From Prauserella halophila (GTDB taxonomy: Bacteria; Actinomycetota; Actinomycetes; Mycobacteriales; Pseudonocardiaceae), in assembly GCF_024171895.1 (NCBI RefSeq), contig NZ_JAMTCQ010000011.1:62001-126000 (forward strand): 64,000 bases of DNA. The letters run 5' to 3'. Position 1 is the first letter of the stretch, and every line of letters begins with the position of its first letter. Shown here piece after piece: positions 16,150 through 29,605 of this stretch. Position numbers and translations under genes: made by a program. Below the pieces are notes generated by a model. That model made no database searches. It was not told the origin of the DNA and saw nothing but the letters and a program-made list of their open reading frames with translations.

Positions 16150-16800
16150 ATGTCCGGTATGCGGAACCCCCTGCCCGCCGTCGCCCGGGTTCTGGGCCGA
16201 CGGCGGTCGCTGATGAAGCTCGCCGAGGGCATCGTGTGGGCCGACGCTCGCCTGCACCGCGCCTCCCGGGGACGGGCCAGTCTGGTCGGCATCGCGGGCC
16301 TGCCGTCACTGCGACTGATCACGACGGGACGCCGGACCGGACAGCCGCGGGAGAACAATCTGCTCTACCTGCCCGACCGCCGGGCTCCCGACAACGAAAC
16401 GCCCGGCAACGAAACGCCCGGCAACGAAGCGCCCGGCAACGAAGCGCCCGGCAACGAAACGCCCGACACCCGAGCCGCCGGCCGCAGCGGACCCCGGGGC
16501 ACGGCGCGCGGGCGGGCGGCGCCGGGAACGGGCGGTGAGGCGTTCGTCGTCACCGGGTCGAACTGGGGCCGCCCCCACGACCCGGCATGGGCGCTCAACC
16601 TGCGCGCGTGCCCGGACGCGCGCGTGCTCGCCCGCGGCAGGGACGTCGCGGTGCGCGCCCGGGAACTCACCGGCCTGGACCGCGATGCCATGTGGCGACG
16701 GCTGCTGGCGTTCTGGCCCGGCTACGGCATGGAACGGCAGCAGGCGGGCCGCGACTTCCCGATCTTCGTGCTCACCCCGACCGGGGATCGCTCGCGATGA
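16150..16800 (+). CDS. Deazaflavin-dependent nitroreductase (DDN) family protein with repeat insertion
   Basis: The 216-aa product belongs to the DDN/DUF385 family, many of which are F420H2-dependent quinone reductases. The family core is seen as PSLRLITTGRRTGQPRENNLLYLP, split by an insertion, then EAFVVTGSNWGRPHDPAWALNL, RGRDVAVRARELTG and the closing WPGYGMERQQAGRDFPIFVL. The insertion (about residues 80-120) consists of five NE(T/A)PG repeats from a 15-bp tandem array, followed by an Arg/Gly-rich stretch, between the two beta-strands where the family normally has a tight turn. Its 3' end overlaps the convergent GNAT gene by 29 nt. Cofactor use is inferred from the family only. Confidence 0.82.
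   Translation: MSGMRNPLPAVARVLGRRRSLMKLAEGIVWADARLHRASRGRASLVGIAGLPSLRLITTGRRTGQPRENNLLYLPDRRAPDNETPGNETPGNEAPGNEAPGNETPDTRAAGRSGPRGTARGRAAPGTGGEAFVVTGSNWGRPHDPAWALNLRACPDARVLARGRDVAVRARELTGLDRDAMWRRLLAFWPGYGMERQQAGRDFPIFVLTPTGDRSR
16393..16467 (+). repeat. 15-bp tandem repeat (x5) coding NE(T/A)PG
   Basis: Five in-frame 15-bp units differ only in the third codon (ACG or GCG) and the last codon. They form the loop insertion in the DDN-family protein and are a likely site of length variation. Confidence 0.9.
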
Positions 16801-17332
16801 TGCCCATCGCGATCACGTCGTGCCAGATGCCGCCGGAGTACAGTGCACTGCGGTAGATGCCTTCGCGGACGAACCCGCACTTCTCGTAGACCCGCTGGGC
16901 GCGGACGTTGAAATCGAACACTTCCAGGCCCACGCGGTGCAGCCCGGCTGTGCCGAACGCGTAGTTCAGCACCAGCCGGGTCGCCGCGGTGCCGTAGCCG
17001 CGGCTGAAGACGTCCGGGCCGAGCAGCGCGATGCGGTATCCCGCCGTGGCGTTCGGCGCGTCCAGCTCGTGCAACACCGCCTCGCCGAGGAACGCGCCCG
17101 TGCCGGCGTCGGTGATGGCCCAGTCCGCGCGGTCGTGGTGGTCGGCCCTGGTTGCCAGGTGCTGCCGCACCTCGTCGTCGGTGAACGTGCGGTGCGTCCC
17201 GGTCAGCCTGCGGACCACCGGATCGTCGACCATCCGCCGCACCCCGTCGAAGTGCTCCTCGGCGAGCGGGACGAGGCGCAGTCGGTCGTCGGTCAGGCTC
17301 GGCAGCTCGCGGAAGACGTCGGAGGGGATCAC
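16772..17332 (-). CDS. GNAT-family N-acetyltransferase (RimJ/RimL-like)
   Basis: This 186-aa protein has the GNAT fold of the ribosomal-protein acetyltransferase branch: LTDDRLRLVPLAEEHFDGVR at the start, WAITDAGTGAFLGEAVL, the acetyl-CoA-binding region DVFSRGYGTAATRLVLNYAF and the final AQRVYEKCGFVREGIYR. The acceptor may be a protein N-terminus, an amino sugar or an antibiotic and cannot be told from sequence. The start is the GTG at 17332. The 3' end overlaps the DDN-family gene tail to tail. Confidence 0.85.
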   Translation of the reverse strand: MIPSDVFRELPSLTDDRLRLVPLAEEHFDGVRRMVDDPVVRRLTGTHRTFTDDEVRQHLATRADHHDRADWAITDAGTGAFLGEAVLHELDAPNATAGYRIALLGPDVFSRGYGTAATRLVLNYAFGTAGLHRVGLEVFDFNVRAQRVYEKCGFVREGIYRSALYSGGIWHDVIAMGIIASDPRSG

Positions 17333-17431
17333 TCCGACACGGAACCATCACCGGTGCCGACGCGCGACCGGATATCCGGAGCGGTGGTGCCGGACCGGCC
17401 GGCCACAGCAGAACCGGCCGGCCACAGCAGA

Positions 17432-17465
17432 ACGGCGCCGCGAGCCGAAAGGCCCGCGGCGCCGT
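17432..17465 (-). terminator. Terminator hairpin of acn
   Basis: An 11-bp GC stem with three further pairs past one mismatch and a GAAA tetraloop starts 18 nt beyond the aconitase stop. It has no T-run, typical of high-GC actinobacterial terminators. Just beyond it an ACCGGCCGGCCACAGCAG unit is directly repeated. Confidence 0.75.
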
Positions 17466-17483
17466 CCGTCGCGTGTTACGGGA

Positions 17484-20297
<2,814 letters not shown>

Positions 20298-20394
20298 TCA
20301 CTCCATGCGGCGGTTAGTTCGGGTACCCAGGGCCGAGTCTTGCGCACCCCCGTTGCGCCCGCAGAGGTGGGCTCGGATGATCCCTGCGTTACAA

Positions 20395-20423
20395 ACAGTA
20401 CGCGTGTCCTTTTTTGGGTTCAA
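20395..20423 (-). promoter_or_regulatory. acn promoter (TTGAAC-N17-TACTGT)
   Basis: On the minus strand TTGAAC, exactly 17 bp and TACTGT form a near-ideal housekeeping promoter. The predicted leader is about 94 nt. Confidence 0.7.
20396..20411. promoter_or_regulatory. Candidate AcnR operator at the acn -10
   Basis: CAGTAC-GCGT-GTCCTT keeps the full CAGNAC half-site of the AcnR motif, while the second half is degenerate (4 of 6). It covers the acn -10 and part of the spacer, where binding would block transcription. Confidence 0.5.
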
Positions 20424-20490
20424 GGAAGGGTACGGCTGGATGTCGCCGGAAACGTGTGATATCCGCCCCGATTCCCGTTCACCTCGCACA

Positions 20491-20526
20491 CAGGGCCCCG
20501 GCACCAGGTGCGGTGCCGGGGCCCTG
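20491..20526 (-). terminator. Strong terminator hairpin (15-bp perfect stem)
   Basis: A 15-bp perfect GC stem with a 6-nt loop, 50 nt beyond the stop of the minus-strand PQYGQ-repeat gene. Together with the nearer hairpin it forms a double terminator. Confidence 0.75.
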
Positions 20527-20547
20527 GGTTCTCGGGGAGGCCCGGTG

Positions 20548-20573
20548 GGTGGCCGCCACGCGAGGCGGCCACC
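20548..20573 (-). terminator. Stop-proximal hairpin
   Basis: A 10-bp perfect stem (GGTGGCCGCC and its complement) with a 6-nt loop starts 4 nt after the stop codon of the minus-strand gene. Confidence 0.65.
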
Positions 20574-20576
20574 GGA

Positions 20577-22052
20577 TCAGTAGTCGCCGGCGAGCATGGC
20601 CTTGAGGTCCTCCGGCTGCATGCTGCGCATGGCCGTGATGACCAGATCGTTCGCGGTGTCCAGGGGGCTGACGTAATGCTTGCCGTCGACCTCCGTGGTC
20701 ACGACGCCGAGGCCCTGCTTCATGAACCCTTCGGTGACGTTGGAGACCATCTCCGCGGCGGCCGGTGGCATGTCGGGGGAGTCCGCCGCAGCCTGCCGGG
20801 CGATGTCGTCGGCGCACAGCCGCTGGCTCCGGCCCCGGGCCTGCATCTCGTAGCAGTCGCCGGACTTGGCGACCGTGATGGTGCTGCCCTGTACGGACAC
20901 GGAGATCGACGTGATCGTGGCGCGCGTACCGCCGGTGACCTCGCTGGTCTCGGTCTGCAGGTCGGTGACCTCGGCGCCCGGCAGACCCTCGAAGCCGGCG
21001 GCCTGCTCGAGCAGCAGCGGTCCCGCGTCGTGCACCACCGCCAGCTGGTCCGGAGGCAGCAGTTCGATGACGCGCTCGAGGTCGCCGCTCAACGCGGCAT
21101 TGACGGTGTCCTTCACGGCCGCGTCGACCGAGTCGGCACCCTTCGCGGGGATCGACCGCGACGACCACTCGAGGTCCAGGTCCTGCACGGCATAGTCGGC
21201 GAGCGTGTAGAAGAGGCTCGGATACCACTCGCCGTTCTCCTGCACGGCGGCGAGCCGCAGAGGCTCGTCGAGATCCTCGGCGATATCGACCGTGTGGCTG
21301 TCCTCGCCGAAGGGCGTGTTTTCGACTATCTGGTCCTTGAACTCGGGTGCCAGCGGCACCTCGGAGTAGTCGGCCTCGAACGTGATCGTCCCGCCCGTGA
21401 GCTCGGTGACGGTGACGCGGTCGTTGATCCGCTCCTCACCCTGCTCGTCGAAGCGCAGGTTCTCGGTGGTCACGCTGATTCCGCTGAACATCTCGGGATC
21501 GGCGTCCTCGGTGAGCACGCCGAGGCGCTTGTACTCGGCGATGAATTCGTCGAACGTATCGGTGAGCGGTCGGGATTCCGACGGGGCGAGGGTGCTCACG
21601 GCTCCCGCGACGTCATCGCCTTCGAGCGACGTCGCCAGCTTGCGCACGGCCTCGGTCGGCGACGACGAGCCCGCGGCGACGGAGCTCTGCTGGAAGAACG
21701 CGAAATAGCTGCCCACGGCGCCCGCGGCGACGACGAGCGCGATGACGAGCCCGATGACGAGCCCGCGTTTACGGCCCTTGCCCGCGGGCGGCGGAGCCGG
21801 GGCGACGGCGTCCTGCTGGCCGTACGGCGGCGGGTATCCCTGGTCGTATCCCTGCTGCGGCTGCCCGTACTGCGGTCCCGGCTGTCCGTACTGGGGCTGG
21901 CCGTATTGCGGTTGTCCGTACTGAGGCTGCCCGTACTGGGGCTGGCCGCCCTGCGGGTCGCCGCCCGGCTGGGGCTGACCGCCGTACGGCTGGCCCGGCT
22001 GCCCGCCGGGCTGGTTCCCCCACGGATTGTCGGGGTCTTGCGGAGTGGTCAC
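20577..22052 (-). CDS. PQYGQ-repeat single-pass membrane protein, unknown function
   Basis: The 491-aa product is not a named gene. Residues 1-85 are Gly/Pro/Gln-rich with several PQYGQ repeats and are predicted to be cytoplasmic and disordered. A basic KGRKRG stretch precedes one transmembrane helix (about 97-117, LVIGLVIALVVAAGAVGSYF). The extracytoplasmic part (about 120-490) has two Cys residues that could form a disulfide (GDCYEM and RLCADD) and looks like repeated NTF2-like or lumazine-binding-like modules. I prefer the GTG at 22052, which has AGGTGG 8 nt upstream; the GTG at 22061 is poorer. It lies beside a second membrane gene and the ripA locus, so a role at the envelope is an inference. 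Confidence 0.75.
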   Translation of the reverse strand: MTTPQDPDNPWGNQPGGQPGQPYGGQPQPGGDPQGGQPQYGQPQYGQPQYGQPQYGQPGPQYGQPQQGYDQGYPPPYGQQDAVAPAPPPAGKGRKRGLVIGLVIALVVAAGAVGSYFAFFQQSSVAAGSSSPTEAVRKLATSLEGDDVAGAVSTLAPSESRPLTDTFDEFIAEYKRLGVLTEDADPEMFSGISVTTENLRFDEQGEERINDRVTVTELTGGTITFEADYSEVPLAPEFKDQIVENTPFGEDSHTVDIAEDLDEPLRLAAVQENGEWYPSLFYTLADYAVQDLDLEWSSRSIPAKGADSVDAAVKDTVNAALSGDLERVIELLPPDQLAVVHDAGPLLLEQAAGFEGLPGAEVTDLQTETSEVTGGTRATITSISVSVQGSTITVAKSGDCYEMQARGRSQRLCADDIARQAAADSPDMPPAAAEMVSNVTEGFMKQGLGVVTTEVDGKHYVSPLDTANDLVITAMRSMQPEDLKAMLAGDY

Positions 22053-22159
22053 GATTCCCACCTGCTCTGTGTCGATGCGCCGGTGCGCGGGCGCGGGTAC
22101 CGGCGTCCTGTCTTGCCGGGCTCGCGGCGAACCGGAACCCGGATGTGCATGCCGACCGT

Positions 22160-22678
22160 TCAGTCGTGCCGCTGTGGCACGTCGGCGTTGTCCACTGCCG
22201 CCGCCTGCGTGGCCCGGTGAGCCGGTCCTGCGACGGCGAGCGTGACGAGTGCGGCGACCGCGGTGAGGCCCATGCCGAGCGCGGTCACAACGGGGCCGGA
22301 CGGGGCGATGCCGATCAGTCCTTGATCACGTTCACCGGCTCGGACTGCGACGAGTACCGCGACGGTTCCCACCGGAAGTGAAAGAACAAGGCACAGCGCT
22401 GCGGCCGTGCGTACGAACCGGGTGGCCAGCGTGGCGGCGAACACAGCTGCCAGCAGCGGGACACCGGCCCACACGGTCAGCGCCTCCTCGGCGCCGCCCG
22501 CGAGGCGGAAGTGCTCGACCAGCCCCGCAGTTTCGTAGCTGCTGCGGTTCACATCGCCGGACGAGAACCACGGCAGAAACGTCCCGACGACGGCGAGTAC
22601 GAGACCGACGCCGGTCAGCGCGGTGGCGGTGGTGCGGACCACGACCGCCGTCGGACGGGAGTTGACCATGCGCACCAT
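22160..22678 (-). CDS. Four-helix membrane protein, unknown function
   Basis: The 172-aa product has four hydrophobic helices: TTATALTGVGLVLAVVGTF, LTVWAGVPLLAAVFAATLA, TAAALCLVLSLPVGTVAVL and VVTALGMGLTAVAALVTLA. FLPWFSSGDVNRSSYETAGL lies in the first extracytoplasmic loop. It ends with a short basic tail. An in-frame ATG at 22669 with AGG upstream may be the true start. It is divergent from ripA and sits where M. tuberculosis has the membrane protein Rv1476, but I cannot establish homology by eye. Confidence 0.75.
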   Translation of the reverse strand: MVRMVNSRPTAVVVRTTATALTGVGLVLAVVGTFLPWFSSGDVNRSSYETAGLVEHFRLAGGAEEALTVWAGVPLLAAVFAATLATRFVRTAAALCLVLSLPVGTVAVLVAVRAGERDQGLIGIAPSGPVVTALGMGLTAVAALVTLAVAGPAHRATQAAAVDNADVPQRHD

Positions 22679-22824
22679 CCTGCCGGATTTGCCCGACCAG
22701 CCGGATGGGGGTCCCCCAATACGGGGAAATGTGATGAACGATGCCGATGTTTCGAATGTGGCATGTGGTGGCGCAGAGGCGGTGATGGCACAGTTCTGCT
22801 CGGAGTAGCAGGAGGTGGGATCGG

Positions 22825-24219
22825 ATGCGGACGAGCGCGGACCGAGCGGCGCAGTCGCGGGCGTCGGCGCCGCGGCCGGCCTGGTCGTCGGCGCGGCGGG
22901 GTGGACGGAGGTCCCGGCGCGGGGTGGCCGCGGGAGCGTTCACGCTGGCCGTGCTGCTCGGAGCCCCGGGTACGGCCGCTGCGGTGCCGCCGCCCCCGCC
23001 GAACCCGAGCGATGCGGAACTCGAAGCCGGCAGGGCGGAAGCGTCCGAGAAAGCGGGCGAGGTCGGCCGGCTCACCAGTCGACTCGCCGACGCCGAGGCC
23101 AAACTGACCACCCTGCGCAACCGGGTGGAGCGGAAACTCGAGCAGGCCAACAAGGCGCGGGTGGATCTGCAGCGGGCGCGGTCCGCCGCCGAGGCCGCGG
23201 AGTCACGTGCCGAGACGGCCCGCGCGGAGGTCGAGACCGCGTCGGGTGCGATCCGGACGGCGCGGAAGTCGCTGGACCGGTTCGTGGCGGGCAGCCACCG
23301 GCAGGGCACCGCGATCGGCTCACTGAGCGCCTATCTGGGTGCCGATTCGCCGAAGGATCTGCTCGCCCGGGAGCAGCTGCTGGGTGCCGTCGGCGACAGT
23401 GAGCTGGATGCGCTCGGCAGCATGAAACGCGCGCAGGTACGCAAGTCGAACAAGGAGGCCGCGGCCAGGGAGGCCCTCCAGGACGCGCGGCAGAAGCGGG
23501 CCGCCGCGGCGGAGGCGAAGACCGCGGCGGACCAGGCCCAGCAGGCGGCCGTCGCCGCACGCTCCCGGCAGGCGTCCCGTGCCAAGGAGCTCCGGACGGA
23601 GAAGAGCTCCGTAGAACGGCAGCTTCGTGAGGCGCGCTCGCACGTCGGCGGTCTCGAAGGGCAGCGCGAGCGGTACCAGGAGTGGCTCGCCGAGAAGGAG
23701 GCCGAAGAGGCTGCGCAGGCCCAGCAGGCGGCAGCCGCGGCCTCCGGCGGGGGCGGTTCGGCCCCGGCCCCAGCGGCGTCGGCGACGTCGGTACCGGCGG
23801 GCGCGAGCGTCGAAGCGGCGGTGCAGCGCGCGATGTCGCAGCTCGGTGTGCAGTACGCCTGGGGCGGCGGCAATGCGCACGGCCCGACGTACGGCATCCG
23901 CGACGGCGGCGTCGCCGATGCCCACGGCGACTACAACAAGATCGGCTTCGACTGTTCGGGCCTGATGATCTACGCGTTCGCCGGGGTCCAGGCGCTGCCG
24001 CACTACAGCGGTTACCAGTACGACGCGGGACGGAAGGTGCCGCTGTCGCAGATGCGGCGCGGCGACATGCTGTTCTGGGGCAATGGCGGCATCCATCACG
24101 TCGCGATGTACCTGGGCAACGGCCAGATGATCGAGGCACCGTACTCCGGTGGCCACGTCCGGGTCGTGCCGGTGCGGTACGGCGACATCCTCCCGTACGC
24201 CACGCGCCTCATCGGGTGA
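22825..24219 (+). CDS. ripA: NlpC/P60 peptidoglycan endopeptidase, RipA-like
   Basis: This secreted hydrolase cuts peptidoglycan peptide stems (D-Glu to diaminopimelate) during cell separation. The 464-aa protein has a long basic signal sequence (about 1-53, ending GAPGTAAA), a coiled-coil region (about 60-290) rich in Ala, Glu, Lys and Arg, a Gly/Ala linker, and a C-terminal NlpC/P60 domain (about 325-464). Catalytic residues are visible: Cys377 in FDCSGLMIYAF and the His of GGIHHVAMYL. The coiled coil is the autoinhibitory or partner-binding segment in RipA. The ATG has GGAGGTGGGA upstream. A second ripB gene is missing; a mobA-like gene is coupled instead (GTGA overlap). Confidence 0.92.
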   Translation: MRTSADRAAQSRASAPRPAWSSARRGGRRSRRGVAAGAFTLAVLLGAPGTAAAVPPPPPNPSDAELEAGRAEASEKAGEVGRLTSRLADAEAKLTTLRNRVERKLEQANKARVDLQRARSAAEAAESRAETARAEVETASGAIRTARKSLDRFVAGSHRQGTAIGSLSAYLGADSPKDLLAREQLLGAVGDSELDALGSMKRAQVRKSNKEAAAREALQDARQKRAAAAEAKTAADQAQQAAVAARSRQASRAKELRTEKSSVERQLREARSHVGGLEGQRERYQEWLAEKEAEEAAQAQQAAAAASGGGGSAPAPAASATSVPAGASVEAAVQRAMSQLGVQYAWGGGNAHGPTYGIRDGGVADAHGDYNKIGFDCSGLMIYAFAGVQALPHYSGYQYDAGRKVPLSQMRRGDMLFWGNGGIHHVAMYLGNGQMIEAPYSGGHVRVVPVRYGDILPYATRLIG

Positions 24220-24836
24220 CGGCGCGCGGCGCCGGCGCCTCCCCGGGCTCCGCGGCGGGGCCGGATCCGGAGCCGTATGCGGGCATCGTCGTGGCCGGCG
24301 GGCAGGCACGCCGGCTCGGCGGGGTGGACAAACCGATGCTCGACGTCGGCGGGCGCACGCTGCTGGCACGGTCACTGGATGCGCTGAGCGGTGCCGATCC
24401 CGTCGTGGTCGTCGGACCGCGGCGGCCCGATGTGCACGGCGTGCGCTGGACGCGGGAGGAACCGCCGGGCGGCGGGCCGGTCGCCGCGCTCGCCGCCGGG
24501 CTGGCTCTGGTGGACCGGCCGCGGGTGGTGGTGCTGGCCGGGGACCTGCGCGGGGTCACGCCGGACGTCGTGGGCCGCCTCCTGGACGCGCTCGACCGGC
24601 AGGCCCGCGAGCACCCCGCCGCCGGCCCCGACCCGGACGGTGCGGTCCTGGTCGACGCCGCCGGCCGCCGGCAGTGGCTGCTCGGTGCCTGGCGGACGGC
24701 GGCACTGCGCGCGGCGATCCCGGCAGCTCCCGCCGGTCACGCGCTGCGCCGGGTGCTGAATGGTCTGACCATCGCCGACGTACCGGCCCGCGGTGACGAG
24801 GCCGCCGACGTCGACACGGCCGGTGACCTGCCGTGA
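24216..24836 (+). CDS. mobA: MobA-like molybdenum cofactor guanylyltransferase
   Basis: The 206-aa product has the nucleotidyltransferase signature of MobA: IVVAGGQARRLGGVDKPML (family LAGGxSxRMGxDK), VVVLAGDLRGVTPDVV and the late ADVDTAGDL. MobA transfers GMP to molybdopterin to make the guanine-dinucleotide cofactor; MobA-like proteins with other nucleotides exist. The GTG overlaps the ripA stop, so translation is coupled to a cell-wall hydrolase, an odd pairing. AGDLRG replaces the common AGDxPF metal-binding sequence, so activity or substrate may differ. No other molybdenum-cofactor gene is in the window. Confidence 0.8.
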   Translation: MTARGAGASPGSAAGPDPEPYAGIVVAGGQARRLGGVDKPMLDVGGRTLLARSLDALSGADPVVVVGPRRPDVHGVRWTREEPPGGGPVAALAAGLALVDRPRVVVLAGDLRGVTPDVVGRLLDALDRQAREHPAAGPDPDGAVLVDAAGRRQWLLGAWRTAALRAAIPAAPAGHALRRVLNGLTIADVPARGDEAADVDTAGDLP

Positions 24837-24967
24837 CCGTCGGAGTGGTTCACAGGCGTCATACCGCGTGTCGGGTTCCATAGAACCCTCCACCTCAGCC
24901 ACCGGGTGCGCGCCCGCGAGCGGTACGGTCCCGGCGAGAGGGAAGATCACCGGCAAGGAGGTTAGGT

Positions 24968-26041
24968 GTGACCGAGCCCGGCACCCCCGACAACGCGAGC
25001 GGGGCGGAACCCGGCGCACCGGCACGCGACGCCCAGCTGCTCGAACGCACCGTGTTCGAGGTCAAGCGCGTCATCGTCGGCCAGGATCGGTTGGTCGAGC
25101 GCATGCTGGTGGGGCTGCTCGCGAAAGGTCACCTGCTGCTGGAGGGCGTGCCCGGGGTCGCGAAGACCCTCGCCGTCGAGACGTTCGCCAAGGTCGTCGG
25201 CGGATCGTTCTCGCGCGTACAGTTCACCCCCGACCTCGTGCCCGCCGACATCCTCGGCACCCGGATCTACCGGCAGGGCAGCGAGAAGTTCGACGTCGAG
25301 CTCGGCCCGGTGGTCGCGAACTTCGTCCTCGCGGACGAGATCAACCGTGCTCCGGCGAAGGTCCAGTCGGCGATGCTCGAGGTGATGGCCGAGCAGCACG
25401 TCTCGCTGGGCGGGGAGACCTTCCCGATGCCGGATCCGTTCCTCGTGCTCGCCACGCAGAACCCGATCGAGAACGAAGGCGTGTATCCGCTGCCGGAAGC
25501 CCAGCGCGACCGGTTCCTGTTCAAGATCATCGTCGAGTACCCCACGGCCGAAGAGGAACGCGAGATCGTCTACCGGATGGGCGTGTCCGCGCCCGAGCCG
25601 CAGACGGTGCTCACGCCGGACGAACTCGTCCGGTTGCAGGGCGTGGCCTCGCAGGTGTTCGTCCACCATGCGCTCGTGGACTACGTGGTCCGCCTGGTCC
25701 TGGCCACCCGCACCCCGAACGACCACGGGCTCTCCGACGTCGCGGGGTGGGTGTCCTACGGTGCTTCGCCGCGTGCGAGCCTCGGCATCATCTCCGCGGC
25801 ACGTGCGCTGGCCCTCGTGCGCGGTCGTGACTACGTGCTGCCGCAGGACATCGTCGATGTCGCCGGAGACGTGCTGCGCCACCGGCTGGTGCTGTCCTAC
25901 GACGCACTCGCCGACGGCGTTCCGCTCGACCACATCGTGAGCCGCATCCTGCAGACCGTGCCGTTGCCCCAGGTGACCGCGCGTCCGCAGGGCCCGCAGG
26001 GCGGTCAGCCCGCGGTCGCGGCCGGCGCGCCGGGCCGGTAA
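24968..26041 (+). CDS. moxR1: MoxR-family AAA+ ATPase
   Basis: MoxR ATPases act as chaperones that mature partner complexes, usually encoded with DUF58 and VWA proteins, as here. The 357-aa protein has Walker A GVPGVAKT (about residues 60-67), Walker B FVLADEINRAP, sensor 1 VLATQNPIENEGVYPLPEAQ and the arginine finger in AQRDRFLF. The GTG at 24968 has AAGGAGG 6 nt upstream. It begins a moxR-DUF58-VWA operon equivalent to Rv1479-Rv1480-Rv1481. The 131-nt gap upstream probably holds the promoter, but I cannot pick hexamers with confidence. Confidence 0.93.
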   Translation: MTEPGTPDNASGAEPGAPARDAQLLERTVFEVKRVIVGQDRLVERMLVGLLAKGHLLLEGVPGVAKTLAVETFAKVVGGSFSRVQFTPDLVPADILGTRIYRQGSEKFDVELGPVVANFVLADEINRAPAKVQSAMLEVMAEQHVSLGGETFPMPDPFLVLATQNPIENEGVYPLPEAQRDRFLFKIIVEYPTAEEEREIVYRMGVSAPEPQTVLTPDELVRLQGVASQVFVHHALVDYVVRLVLATRTPNDHGLSDVAGWVSYGASPRASLGIISAARALALVRGRDYVLPQDIVDVAGDVLRHRLVLSYDALADGVPLDHIVSRILQTVPLPQVTARPQGPQGGQPAVAAGAPGR

Positions 26042-26050
26042 TCCGTCGCC

Positions 26051-27042
26051 ATGGCGCGGACGAACGACTCCGGAGGCCCGCCCGGGCCGGCAGGGGGGAG
26101 CGGTGCCGGCGGCCGGGACGCGGGACGGCCCTCGTGGGCGCCGCCGGTGCTGCGCGGCGATCGGCTGACGGCGGGCCTGCGGACGCTGGAACTCGACGTC
26201 CGCGGCCGGCTCGACGGGCTGCTGCAGGGAAACCACCTCGGCCTGGTGCCGGGCCCCGGGTCCGAACCGGGGGAGGCGCGTCCGTACCAGCCCGGTGACG
26301 ACGTGCGCCGGATGGACTGGGCCGTGACCGCCCGGACCACGACCCCGCACATCCGCGAGACGATCGCCGACCGCGAGCTGGAGACCTGGCTCGTGGCGGA
26401 CGTGTCGGCGAGCCTCGATTTCGGCACGGCGGCCTGCGAGAAGCGCGACCTCGTCGTGTGCGCCGCGGCCGCGATCACGCATCTGACCCTCGGGGGAGGG
26501 AATCGCGTCGGGGCGCTCATCTCGAACGGCGCCGAGACCGTGCGCGTTCCGGCACGGGGAGGACAGGCTCACGCACGCAACCTGGTCCGCACGATCGCCG
26601 AGATGCCCCGTGCGGCCGAGGGCACGCGCGGCGATCTGGCCGAGCTCGTCGACCAGTTGCGCAGGCCACCCCGCCGGCGCGGACTGGCCGTGGTCGTCTC
26701 CGATTTCCTGGGGGACACGGGGTGGCAACGGCCGCTGCGCGGGCTGTCCGGGCGGCACGACCTGATCGGCGTCGAGGTGCTCGACCCGCGGGACGTCGAC
26801 CTGCCGGAGGTCGGTGACATCGTGCTCGCCGATCCGGAGACCGGCCGACAGCGTGAGGTGCACGCGTCGGCCCGGCTGCGCAAGGAGTTCGCCGCCGCGG
26901 CCCAGCAGCACCGCGGTGAGGTCGCCCGCGCGCTGCGCCAGGCCGGTGCCGGGCACCTCGTGCTGCGCACCGACTCCGACTGGATCGCCGACGTGGTGCG
27001 GTTCGTCGTCGCGCGCAAACGCGGCTGGTCGGGAGCGACCTC

Positions 27043-27046
<4 letters not shown>
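26051..27046 (+). CDS. DUF58 domain protein (MoxR partner)
   Basis: The 331-aa product has the DUF58 signature EARPYQPGDDVRRMDWAVTA followed by a VWA-like fold (ETWLVADVSASLDFG with a D-x-S-x-S metal site). The family is always found with MoxR ATPases and is thought to be a cytoplasmic substrate or adaptor. It starts 9 nt after the moxR stop and overlaps the VWA gene by 4 nt, so the three are one operon. The first 40 residues are disordered and Gly-rich. It is homologous by position and motif to Rv1480. Confidence 0.9.
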
Positions 27047-29444
<2,398 letters not shown>

Positions 29445-29605
29445 GCCGCTGCGGGCACCGCAGCTCGCGCGGCGAATCCGGCCGCACGCGATCGGCCGCA
29501 CATGATGGGCCACCGCGCCGCGCCGCACTCACGTCAACCAGCACCGGCCGGCACCGGCCGGCATCACCGCCGCGACCATCGGCACACAGCGAAGGGAAGA
29601 ATTCC

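Noticed and set aside
22679-22824. Possible c-di-AMP (ydaO) riboswitch upstream of the ripA-like gene
   Set aside because: Such switches occur before some actinobacterial NlpC/P60 genes, but the 146-nt region lacks the conserved ydaO core; only a short GGGGGTCCCCC hairpin is present.
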